5,496 bases of DNA, taken from positions 1 to 5,496 of the forward strand of contig UQDG01000049.1 in assembly GCA_900539695.1 (NCBI GenBank). Direction: 5' to 3'. Source of the stretch: an uncultured Oscillospiraceae bacterium (GTDB lineage Bacteria > Bacillota > Clostridia > Oscillospirales > Ruminococcaceae). Positions 1 to 5,435 of this stretch are shown in pieces. Each line of letters starts with the position of its first letter. Position 1 is the stretch's first letter. The notes beneath the pieces are model-generated. The model did not search any database, was not told the origin of the DNA, and saw nothing but the letters and a program-made list of their open reading frames with translations. Position numbers and translations under genes: made by a program.

Positions 1-1
1 T

Positions 2-52
2 CAGGGAATTGTAATTGATGGTGAAGGTTCAAAGGTTATTTGCAAAGACTAA
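2..52 (+). CDS. Possible 3' end of an upstream gene (16 codons plus stop)
   Basis: One forward frame is open from the window edge and ends with TAA at 50-52, reading QGIVIDGEGSKVICKD. The other two forward frames stop within the first 20 bases. A plus-strand terminator starts 33 bases downstream, which is where the end of a gene would be expected. Against it, an open run of 16 codons is common by chance, and the codons are more AT-rich than those of the following genes. I recognise no family. It may equally be non-coding. Confidence 0.25.
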   Translation, partial: QGIVIDGEGSKVICKD

Positions 53-85
53 TTTGAAAATTCCAGTTTGTATGGTAAAGGCTCT

Positions 86-120
86 CCCCTGCGCATTTTT
101 CAGCAGCAGGGGCTTTTTTT
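86..120 (+). terminator. Rho-independent terminator of the upstream unit
   Basis: CCCCTGC (86-92) pairs perfectly with GCAGGGG (106-112) across a 13-base loop, followed by C and seven T (114-120). This is a standard intrinsic terminator on the plus strand. It closes the transcript entering from the left, so the asnB promoter downstream is needed to start a new unit. Confidence 0.8.
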
Positions 121-150
121 GTTGGCATTTTTCGGTTTTTGGCGGTTCTG

Positions 151-183
151 TATTGTACTGGGGGGATTTCTTGTGGTACAATA
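151..183. repeat. Perfect 8-bp inverted repeat in the asnB promoter region
   Basis: TATTGTAC (151-158) and GTACAATA (176-183) are exact reverse complements separated by 17 bases, 25 bp centre to centre. The right arm contains the possible -10 TACAAT (177-182) and the left arm contains TTGTAC (153-158), a possible poor -35. The repeat may therefore be an operator for a dimeric regulator, or partly a by-product of promoter hexamers. I recognise no known operator consensus in it. Confidence 0.45.
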
Positions 184-203
184 GGAAAGCCTATAAATAT
201 AAT
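174..203 (+). promoter_or_regulatory. Probable asnB promoter (two candidate -10 elements)
   Basis: A perfect TATAAT lies at 198-203, 44 bases before the asnB start, but the hexamer 17 bp upstream (175-180, GGTACA) is a poor -35. A second candidate is TACAAT at 177-182 with an extended -10 TG at 174-175 and TTGTAC at 153-158 with an 18-base spacer. Either would give a short untranslated leader, roughly 38 or 60 bases, too short for a T-box or other large riboswitch. The AT-rich context right after a terminator supports a promoter here; which -10 is used cannot be decided by eye. Confidence 0.55.
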
Positions 204-232
204 GTAGTGAGCATCCACATACACCCTAAGGG

Positions 233-238
233 AAAGGA
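233..238 (+). promoter_or_regulatory. Ribosome binding site of asnB
   Basis: AAAGGA at 233-238 stands nine bases before the ATG at 248. It fixes the start so that cysteine is residue 2, as glutamine amidotransferases of this class require once the initiator methionine is removed. Confidence 0.75.
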
Positions 239-247
239 ATAAAAACT

Positions 248-2098
248 ATGTGTGGTTTTGTTGGTTTTACCGGCATGCGCGCCGAGCGTGAGGCTATCCT
301 GCATCGGATGGCCGACCGCATCATCCACCGCGGGCCGGATATGGAGGGCTACCACCTGAGCGGTGACACCCCCGAAAACGCCGTAGCCCTGGGCTTCCGC
401 CGCCTGAGCATCATCGACCTGGCTGCCGGCAAGCAGCCCATGTATAACGAGGACGGCACCGTTGTCGTCGTTTTCAACGGCGAGATCTTCAACTTTATGG
501 ACCTGCGCACCGAGCTGCAGGCCAAGGGTCACATTTTCAAGACCCACTGTGATACCGAGGTCATCCTGCACGGCTACGAGGAATACGGCACCGCCCTGGC
601 CGCCAAGCTGCGCGGCATGTTCGCCTTTGTTGTCTGCGATACCAAGACGAATACCCTGTACGGCGCCCGCGATATGTTCGGCATCAAACCGTTCTACTAT
701 ACCCAGACCAGCGAGGGGGAGCTGCTGTTCGGCAGCGAGATCAAGAGCCTGCTGGAGCATCCCGGTTTCCGCCGGGAGGTCAACGCCGAGGCCCTGCGCC
801 CCTACCTGACCTTCCAGTACAGCGCCATGAACGAGACCTTTTTTAAAGGCACCTACAAGCTGCCCCCGGCCCACTGGTTTGAGTACAAGAACGGCCAGAT
901 GCATATTGAGCGCTACTGGGATGCGGACTTCCGCCACAAGACCAGCCTGACCTACGAGCAGGCGGCGGACGAGATTGACGCCCGCGTGCGGGAGAGCGTG
1001 GCTGCCCACCGCATCAGCGATGTGAAGCTGGGCTCGTTCCTGTCCGGCGGCGTGGATTCCAGCTATATCACCGCCTGCCTGATGCCCGATGATACCTTCT
1101 CGGTCGGCTTTGAAAGCCCCGACGGCACCCACAAATTCGACGAGACCACCGAAGCCGGCGAGCTGAGCCAGAAGCTGGGCATCCACAACTACCGCGAGAT
1201 GCTGACCAAGGAGCAGTGCCTGGACGCCTTTGCCGACATCCAGTACCACATGGATGAGCCGCAGTCCAACCCGTCCAGCGTGCCGCTGTACTTCCTGTGC
1301 CAGCTGGCCCGCCAGCATGTCACCGTGGTGCTTTCCGGCGAGGGTGCCGACGAGATCTACGCCGGTTACGAGTGGTACGCCGACACCCCGCTGATGCAGA
1401 AGTACAAACGCCTGCCCGCCGGTGTGCGCCATCTGGCCAGCGATGTGAGCCAGCATCTGCCCTACTTCAAGGGGCACGACTTCATTATTAAAGGCAGCGG
1501 CCGCCCCGAGGATTGGTTCATCGGCCAGGCGCACGTCTTTGAGGAAAAGGACGCCTACGACATCCTGAAACCCAAGTACCGCGTCGGCCCCACGGCCCGC
1601 GAAGTCGCTGCGCCGATCTATGACCGCGTGAAGGACCTGAGCGAGTTGGAAAAGAAGCAGTACCTTGACCTGAACCTCTGGCTGCCCGGCGACATTTTGC
1701 TGAAAGCCGACAAGATGAGCATGGCCCACAGCCTGGAGCTGCGCGTGCCCTACCTCGACCGCGAGGTATTCCGCGAGGCCGAAACCTACCCCGTAAGCTA
1801 CAAACTGCGGGGCGACACCAAGGCTGTGCTGCGCACCGCCGCCAACAAGACCCTGCCTGATGCCTGGGCCAACCGCACGAAGAAAGGCTTCCCCGTGCCC
1901 ATTGCCAAGTGGCTGGAGGACCCGGAATTTTCCGCCAAGGTTCGCAAGAGTTTTGCTGGCGACGTAGCCGGGGAATACTTTGACCAGAATAAGCTGCTGG
2001 CCATGCTGGATGACCCCAAGCACGAGCGCCGCAAGATCTGGACGGCCTACACCTTCCTGACCTGGCACGAACAGTTCTTTGAGAAATTTGACGCGTAA
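248..2098 (+). CDS. asnB: Glutamine-hydrolysing asparagine synthetase family amidotransferase (AsnB)
   Basis: A 616-residue class II glutamine amidotransferase fused to an ATP-dependent synthetase domain; it transfers ammonia from glutamine to an adenylylated carboxylate in the cytoplasm. Seen: catalytic Cys2 in MCGFVGF, RRLSIID (51-57), NGEIFN (77-82), CDTE (101-104), RGMFAF (122-127) and RDMFGIKP (141-148) in the N-terminal glutaminase; the pyrophosphate loop SGGVDSS (266-272), SGEGADEIYAGY (363-374), ADKMSMAHSLE (487-497) and KGFPVP (546-551) in the synthetase domain. All key motifs are intact, and the length fits the long Gram-positive AsnB group rather than the 554-residue E. coli enzyme. 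Known for the family: besides making free asparagine, homologues amidate peptidoglycan (Bacillus subtilis AsnB on meso-diaminopimelate, Lactococcus AsnH on the D-Asp bridge). Inference: placed before an Asl-like ligase and MurE, this copy may amidate a cell-wall precursor; plain asparagine synthesis remains possible. Confidence 0.95.
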   Translation: MCGFVGFTGMRAEREAILHRMADRIIHRGPDMEGYHLSGDTPENAVALGFRRLSIIDLAAGKQPMYNEDGTVVVVFNGEIFNFMDLRTELQAKGHIFKTHCDTEVILHGYEEYGTALAAKLRGMFAFVVCDTKTNTLYGARDMFGIKPFYYTQTSEGELLFGSEIKSLLEHPGFRREVNAEALRPYLTFQYSAMNETFFKGTYKLPPAHWFEYKNGQMHIERYWDADFRHKTSLTYEQAADEIDARVRESVAAHRISDVKLGSFLSGGVDSSYITACLMPDDTFSVGFESPDGTHKFDETTEAGELSQKLGIHNYREMLTKEQCLDAFADIQYHMDEPQSNPSSVPLYFLCQLARQHVTVVLSGEGADEIYAGYEWYADTPLMQKYKRLPAGVRHLASDVSQHLPYFKGHDFIIKGSGRPEDWFIGQAHVFEEKDAYDILKPKYRVGPTAREVAAPIYDRVKDLSELEKKQYLDLNLWLPGDILLKADKMSMAHSLELRVPYLDREVFREAETYPVSYKLRGDTKAVLRTAANKTLPDAWANRTKKGFPVPIAKWLEDPEFSAKVRKSFAGDVAGEYFDQNKLLAMLDDPKHERRKIWTAYTFLTWHEQFFEKFDA

Positions 2099-2102
2099 AT
2101 TC

Positions 2103-2128
2103 TAAGCAGGGCCGCCCGGTCCCGCTTA
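2103..2128 (+). other. Intergenic hairpin between asnB and the ATP-grasp gene
   Basis: TAAGC (2103-2107) plus GGG (2109-2111) pair with CCC (2121-2123) plus GCTTA (2124-2128), an 8-bp stem with one bulged A and a 9-base loop. No T-run follows, so it is not an intrinsic terminator. It sits five bases after the asnB stop codon and six before the next Shine-Dalgarno, where it might stabilise or mark a processing point of the mRNA. The function is unknown. Confidence 0.45.
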
Positions 2129-2134
2129 TCATTT

Positions 2135-2138
2135 GGAG
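2135..2138 (+). promoter_or_regulatory. Ribosome binding site that sets the ATP-grasp start
   Basis: GGAG at 2135-2138 is nine bases before the ATG at 2148. A longer reading from TTG at 2133 would put this motif inside the coding region, and the ATG at 2139 would abut it, so 2148 is the better start. Confidence 0.7.
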
Positions 2139-2147
2139 ATGGAAATA

Positions 2148-3374
2148 ATGTCCGAGATTATCCCCGTATTTTTGGGCGCTGACCTGAACTGCTACAACTT
2201 CGCCCGTGCCTTCCACGAGGCTTACGGCGTGGAAAGCTACGCCTACGGCCGCTACCCCATGGCCCCCACCAAGTATTCTAAAATCGTGCACTTTACCACC
2301 GTGCCTGACATGGACAACGAGGACACGATGCTGCGCATCCTGCACGAGTTTGCCGCCCAGCACACCGGCAAAAAGCTGTATCTGTTCGGCTGCACTGACG
2401 ACTACGCCGCCATGATCATCCGCCGCAAGGCTGAGCTGCCGGAGTATATCGCCCCCGGCCCCGCCGCCGACCTGTACACCACCGTGCAGAAAAAAGCCGA
2501 GTTCTATGAAGTGTGCGACAAGTTCGGCATCCCCTACCCCACCACCAAGGTGCTGACCGCGCCGGTGGAGGCCAGCGAGCTGTCTGCTGCCAAGCTGGGC
2601 TTTGCGTATCCGATCATTGTCAAGCCGTCTTCCAGCGTAGACTATTGGAAGTTTCCCTTTGACGGCATGAAGAAAGTCTACACCGCCAAAAGCCCGGACG
2701 AAGCCGCCAAAATTGTGCGGGACATCTACGCCAGCGGCTACCCGGACAAGATGATCCTGCAAAAGATGGTGCCGGGCGGCGACGACCACATGCGGGTGCT
2801 GACTGCTTTCTCCGACGAGAACGGCAAGGTCCGCGCCATGTGCCTGGGCCACACGATGGTCGAGGAGCACACCCCCCACGGCCTGGGCAACCATGCCGCC
2901 ATCGTGACCGAGGACACCACCGCCCTGCCCCTGGTGGAGAACATCCGCCGGATGCTGGAAGATTGCCACTACACCGGCTTCTCCAACTTTGACATCAAGG
3001 TGGGCGACGACCCGACGGACTTCCGCGTGTTTGAGATCAACCTACGCCAGGGCCGCAGCAACTACTATGTCACCGCCTCCGGCATGAACATCGCCCGCCT
3101 GGTGGTGGAAAAGTGGAACAATGGCGGCAGCGACTGCGTGCTGAACCGCAACGAGGTGTTCTGGCACCATGTGCCCGCCCAGGTTGCCTTTACCTACACC
3201 GAGGACAAGGCCCTGGTGGAGCACGCCCGCCAATTGAAAGCCGAGGGCAAAGAGGCCTGCTCGCTGCTGTACAAGCCGGATCTGGCCTGGAACCCGGTGC
3301 GCTACGCCTGCGTGCTGGAACAGCTGCGCCGCCAGTTCAAGAAGTTTAAGACTTATTATCCCAAAAAGAACTAA
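2148..3374 (+). CDS. ATP-grasp ligase, D-aspartate ligase (Asl)-like, COG3919-type
   Basis: A 408-residue ATP-grasp carboxylate-amine ligase. Seen: an N-terminal PVFLGADLNCYNFARAF (6-22) and APTKYSKIV (39-47), which resemble the start of D-aspartate ligases; ATP-binding YPIIVKPSSS (154-163) with Lys159; LQKMVPGGDD (204-213); the FDIK segment (281-284); and metal/ATP-binding FEINLRQGRSN (295-305) with Glu296 and Asn298. There is no signal peptide or membrane segment, so the enzyme is cytoplasmic. Known for the family: Asl of Enterococcus faecium and lactococci uses ATP to join the beta-carboxylate of D-aspartate to the lysine side chain of UDP-MurNAc-pentapeptide. Inference: here it would add a bridge residue to the product of the Mur pathway, which fits its place between asnB and murE. 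No aspartate racemase gene is in the window, so the amino acid is not established. It starts 49 bases after asnB, probably on the same transcript. The basic tail (RRQFKKFKTYYPKKN) is notable. The ATP-grasp assignment is secure, the substrate is not. Confidence 0.85.
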   Translation: MSEIIPVFLGADLNCYNFARAFHEAYGVESYAYGRYPMAPTKYSKIVHFTTVPDMDNEDTMLRILHEFAAQHTGKKLYLFGCTDDYAAMIIRRKAELPEYIAPGPAADLYTTVQKKAEFYEVCDKFGIPYPTTKVLTAPVEASELSAAKLGFAYPIIVKPSSSVDYWKFPFDGMKKVYTAKSPDEAAKIVRDIYASGYPDKMILQKMVPGGDDHMRVLTAFSDENGKVRAMCLGHTMVEEHTPHGLGNHAAIVTEDTTALPLVENIRRMLEDCHYTGFSNFDIKVGDDPTDFRVFEINLRQGRSNYYVTASGMNIARLVVEKWNNGGSDCVLNRNEVFWHHVPAQVAFTYTEDKALVEHARQLKAEGKEACSLLYKPDLAWNPVRYACVLEQLRRQFKKFKTYYPKKN

Positions 3375-3384
3375 AACATAACGC

Positions 3385-3437
3385 AGCACCGCATACTTAC
3401 CGCAGCCGCCACCGGCAGGGGGGTGTGCGGTGCTTTT
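3385..3437 (+). terminator. Terminator-like hairpin between the ATP-grasp gene and murE
   Basis: AGCACCGCA (3385-3393) pairs exactly with TGCGGTGCT (3426-3434). The stem can extend by five more pairs (3394-3398 with 3421-3425, three of them G-T wobbles), and the loop holds a small GCCG/CGGC stem (3405-3408, 3413-3416). Only four T follow (3434-3437), so termination may be incomplete. I see no convincing promoter between it and murE, so read-through or attenuation is the likely arrangement. Confidence 0.55.
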
Positions 3438-3448
3438 GCGAGAAGAGA

Positions 3449-3463
3449 AAGAGGATGTCTCTT
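3449..3463 (+). promoter_or_regulatory. murE ribosome binding site, inside a small hairpin
   Basis: AAGAGG (3449-3454) lies nine bases before ATG 3464 and decides the start. AAGAG (3449-3453) can pair with CTCTT (3459-3463), which abuts the start codon, with loop GATGT. The stem is only five pairs, so any effect on translation would be mild. The in-frame ATG at 3455 touches the Shine-Dalgarno, and a GTG at 3425 lies inside the upstream hairpin, so both are less likely starts. Confidence 0.6.
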
Positions 3464-4921
3464 ATGAAACTGAACGATTTGGTCCAGCACATCCCCCACA
3501 CCGGGGCTTCGGACGCGGAGATCTCCGCCATCACCTACGATTCCCGCAAAGCGGCGGCCGGTTCGCTGTTCGTCTGCCTGGTGGGTGCCTGGCTGGACGG
3601 CCACACCTACGCCGCCAGCGCCTACAAAAACGGCTGCCGCGCCTTTTTGTGCGAGCATGCGCTGGATCTGCCTGCCGATGCCGCGCAAATCATCACCGCA
3701 GACACCCGCGCCGCGCTGGCGGTCATCGGTGCCGACTTTTACGGCAATCCGGCTGACCAGCTGCACATCATCGGCATCACCGGCACCAAGGGCAAAACGA
3801 CGACCGCCCTGCTGACCGCTGCCATCATGACCGAGGCCGGCCTGCCCTGTGCCTACATTGGCTCGAACGGCGTGGACATTGCGGGCGTGCACGAGGCTAC
3901 CGCCAATACGACGCCGGAAAGCCTGGAGCTGCACCGGCTGTTCCGCAAAATGCTGGACGCCAACGTGCACCATGTGGTGCTGGAAGTGAGCAGCCAGGCC
4001 CTGCGCCACAACCGCGTGGACGGCATCCCCTTTGAGGTAGTGGCCTTCACCAATCTGTCCGAGGACCACATCGGCCCCGGCGAGCACCCGGATTTCGAAG
4101 ACTACAAAAACGCGAAGCATCGTCTGTTTGTGGACTACCAAGCTCGCGAAATGATCTACAATGCCGACGACGACACCAGCGAATTCATGCGCACCGGCTT
4201 TGGCGGCCACCAGACCAGCTACGGCATCGAGCGCGCCGCCGACTACCACGGCACCGCGCTGGCCCAGTTCCGCAGTGAGACCGCGCTGGGCATCGACTTT
4301 TTGTGCGAGCATGGCGGCAGTTCCACCGCCGTGCGGGTGCTCTCCCCCGGCGAGTTCAGCGCGTCGGATGCGCTGTGCGCCATTGCGCTGTGCGGGGCCT
4401 TTGGCGTAAGCCCGGCCCAGGCCGCCCAAACGCTGGCCCACACCCCGGTGCAGGGGCGGTTTGAAGTCGTGGAGGGACTGCCCGGCCGGACCTTCATCGT
4501 CGACTACTCCCACAACGGCCTGGCGCTGACCAGTGCGCTGAAGACCCTGCGGGCCTATAACCCCCACAAGCTGCTCTGCGTGTTCGGCTCGGTGGGCGGG
4601 CGTACCCAGGTGCGCCGCAGGGAGCTGGCCGAGGCCGCCGGTGCGTTTGCGGATTACAGCATCATCACCAGCGACAACCCGGACTTTGAGCCGCCGGAGG
4701 ATGTTATTAAAGAAATTGCCTCCCACATGCCGGAGGGCGCCCCTTACACCTGCATCACCGACCGCCGCGATGCCATCCGCGCCGCCATCGGGATGGCCGA
4801 GGATGGGGACATCATCCTGTTTGCCGGCAAAGGCCACGAGGATTACCAGCTGATCGAAGGCAAAAAAGTGCATTTTGTGGAGCGGGAGATCATCCAGGAG
4901 ATTTGCCGGGAGAAACAGTAA
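3464..4921 (+). CDS. murE: MurE-family UDP-MurNAc-tripeptide synthetase, lysine-type clade
   Basis: A 485-residue Mur ligase that adds the third amino acid to UDP-MurNAc-L-Ala-D-Glu in the cytoplasm using ATP. Seen: N-terminal UDP-binding domain with ITYDSR (23-28); P-loop GITGTKGKTTTA (104-115); ANTTPES (147-153); EVSSQAL (174-180); DHIGPGEHPDFEDY (201-214) followed by Lys218, the expected carbamylated lysine; GRFEVVEG (331-338); DYSHNG (347-352); and the specificity loop DNPD (404-407). Known for the family: diaminopimelate enzymes carry DNPR and a DHLDYHG-type motif (E. coli); streptococcal lysine-adding MurE has GTKGKTT, DHIGP-EHP and DDPN. This protein matches the streptococcal pattern except for Asp407, so lysine or another residue lacking the second DAP carboxylate is the likely substrate (inference). 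It may be the only MurE or a second paralogue. It ends in a bidirectional terminator and is probably co-expressed with the upstream ligase. Confidence 0.9.
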   Translation: MKLNDLVQHIPHTGASDAEISAITYDSRKAAAGSLFVCLVGAWLDGHTYAASAYKNGCRAFLCEHALDLPADAAQIITADTRAALAVIGADFYGNPADQLHIIGITGTKGKTTTALLTAAIMTEAGLPCAYIGSNGVDIAGVHEATANTTPESLELHRLFRKMLDANVHHVVLEVSSQALRHNRVDGIPFEVVAFTNLSEDHIGPGEHPDFEDYKNAKHRLFVDYQAREMIYNADDDTSEFMRTGFGGHQTSYGIERAADYHGTALAQFRSETALGIDFLCEHGGSSTAVRVLSPGEFSASDALCAIALCGAFGVSPAQAAQTLAHTPVQGRFEVVEGLPGRTFIVDYSHNGLALTSALKTLRAYNPHKLLCVFGSVGGRTQVRRRELAEAAGAFADYSIITSDNPDFEPPEDVIKEIASHMPEGAPYTCITDRRDAIRAAIGMAEDGDIILFAGKGHEDYQLIEGKKVHFVEREIIQEICREKQ

Positions 4922-4933
4922 AAGCAAACAAAA

Positions 4934-4973
4934 CAAGCCCTGCGCTTTTGATGGCGCAGGGCTTGCTTATTTT
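4934..4973. terminator. Bidirectional intrinsic terminator between convergent genes
   Basis: CAAGCCCTGCGC (4934-4945) and GCGCAGGGCTTG (4954-4965) form a perfect 12-bp stem with an 8-base loop. On the plus strand TTATTTT follows (4967-4973); on the minus strand the flank reads TTTTGTTTGCTT (4922-4933). It starts 12 bases after the murE stop and ends just before the stop codon of the minus-strand gene, so it can serve both. Confidence 0.9.
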
Positions 4974-4976
4974 AAG

Positions 4977-5351
4977 TTATTCCGCGTGGTTCTTCTCGGC
5001 GAAGGCGATCATTTTACTGTAGGTTTCTTCGCTCAGGTCGTGCTCGACTTTGCAGGCGTCCTTGGCGGCGGTGTCGGGGTCGACGCCCAGGGCGATAAAG
5101 AAAGCGGTCAGCTTACGATGGCGGCCGTAGATGCGGTTGGCGATCTCCATACCGGGGGCTTCCAGCTTGATGAAGCCGTCGCTGTCCATCGAGATATAGC
5201 CGTTCTCGCGCAGGTTCTTCATAGCCACACTGACACTGGGTTTGGAGTACCCCATAGCCACCGCAATGTCGATGGACCGCACAGAGCCTTTTTGCTCCTG
5301 CAGCATCAAAATTTTTTCGAGGTAATCTTCTGCCGACTCGTGAATATTCAC
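4977..5351 (-). CDS. Short DtxR/MntR-family metal-dependent transcriptional repressor
   Basis: A 124-residue cytoplasmic DNA-binding protein that would repress metal uptake genes when bound to Fe(II) or Mn(II). Start: GTG at 5351, eight bases after a perfect AGGAGG; an upstream ATG at 5426 would place the promoter inside the gene and is rejected. Seen: N-terminal SAEDYLEKIL (6-15), winged helix-turn-helix about 21-63 with recognition helix SKPSVSVAMKNLRENGYI (36-53), and a dimerisation/metal domain GRHRKLTAFF (76-85) and CKVEHDLSEE (100-109). Metal ligands by comparison with MntR/DtxR: Asp9, Glu12, His78, Cys100, Glu103 and His104. Asp9 matches MntR Asp8, whereas Cys100 matches DtxR Cys102 (Glu99 in B. 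subtilis MntR), so the metal cannot be named. It lacks the C-terminal SH3-like domain of DtxR and is somewhat shorter than the 142-residue MntR. It is transcribed towards murE from its own promoter. No transporter is in the window to show its target. Confidence 0.9.
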   Translation of the reverse strand: MNIHESAEDYLEKILMLQEQKGSVRSIDIAVAMGYSKPSVSVAMKNLRENGYISMDSDGFIKLEAPGMEIANRIYGRHRKLTAFFIALGVDPDTAAKDACKVEHDLSEETYSKMIAFAEKNHAE

Positions 5352-5359
5352 AGGTGTGG

Positions 5360-5367
5360 CCTCCTTT
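5360..5367 (-). promoter_or_regulatory. Ribosome binding site of the DtxR-family gene
   Basis: On the minus strand AAAGGAGG (AGGAGG at 5360-5365) stands eight bases before GTG 5351. This is a near-perfect Shine-Dalgarno and it decides the start in favour of the GTG. Confidence 0.85.
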
Positions 5368-5393
5368 CCGGGTTTACGGAATTTATTTTCTTT

Positions 5394-5422
5394 ATCATAC
5401 CACGCCATGGAATTTTTTGCAA
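5394..5422 (-). promoter_or_regulatory. Promoter of the DtxR-family gene
   Basis: On the minus strand TTGCAA (-35, 5417-5422) and TATGAT (-10, 5394-5399) are separated by exactly 17 bases, and TGG precedes the -10, giving an extended -10. Four of six and five of six bases match the sigma-A consensus. The leader to the GTG is about 35 to 40 bases. Confidence 0.75.
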
Positions 5423-5435
5423 GCAAATGCCGGCA
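5418..5435 (-). promoter_or_regulatory. Paired palindromes over the -35, candidate autoregulatory operator
   Basis: On the minus strand two 10-base units follow each other, TTTGCCGGCA and TTTGCTTGCA, eight of ten bases identical. Their cores TGCCGGCA (5428-5435, a perfect palindrome) and TGCTTGCA (5418-5425, TGC/GCA around TT) are one helical turn apart and the second overlaps the -35. DtxR-family repressors often bind paired dimers and control their own gene, so this is a plausible operator. It does not match the classical DtxR box or, beyond TTTGC, the B. subtilis MntR box. Confidence 0.35.

Noticed and set aside
1..85. Possible tRNA 3' end (GGTTCAAAGG at 26-35)
   Set aside because: The bases around the TTC do not form a T-arm stem and no CCA-ready acceptor end follows.
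15..242. Short plus-strand open frame in the leader before asnB
   Set aside because: It runs through the intrinsic terminator and the asnB promoter, has a Phe/Trp/Gly-rich composition typical of translated T-rich non-coding DNA, and lacks a ribosome binding site.
151..247. T-box or other riboswitch before asnB
   Set aside because: The leader from either candidate promoter is about 60 bases or less, with no room for specifier and antiterminator structures, and no terminator precedes the ATG after the promoter.
191..2068. Long open frame of more than 600 codons antisense to asnB
   Set aside because: It lies opposite a gene with all catalytic motifs intact. High G/C at third codon positions removes stops from one antisense frame; the predicted protein is a low-complexity A/G/V/Q/H-rich string with no recognisable domain and no ribosome binding site.
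2097..2106. AATTCTAAG shared between the asnB-ligase gap and 5458-5466
   Set aside because: Nine bases with unrelated flanks; a single match of this length in 5.5 kb is weak and no repeat boundary is visible.
1518..2969. Long antisense open frame across the asnB/ligase junction
   Set aside because: It is a shadow of two real genes; its composition changes from G/V/H-rich to R/S-rich in the middle as it passes from one gene to the other, which shows it has no coding constraint of its own.
3371..4936. Antisense open frame of over 500 codons opposite murE
   Set aside because: Same codon-bias artefact; no domain, and it would start inside the bidirectional terminator.
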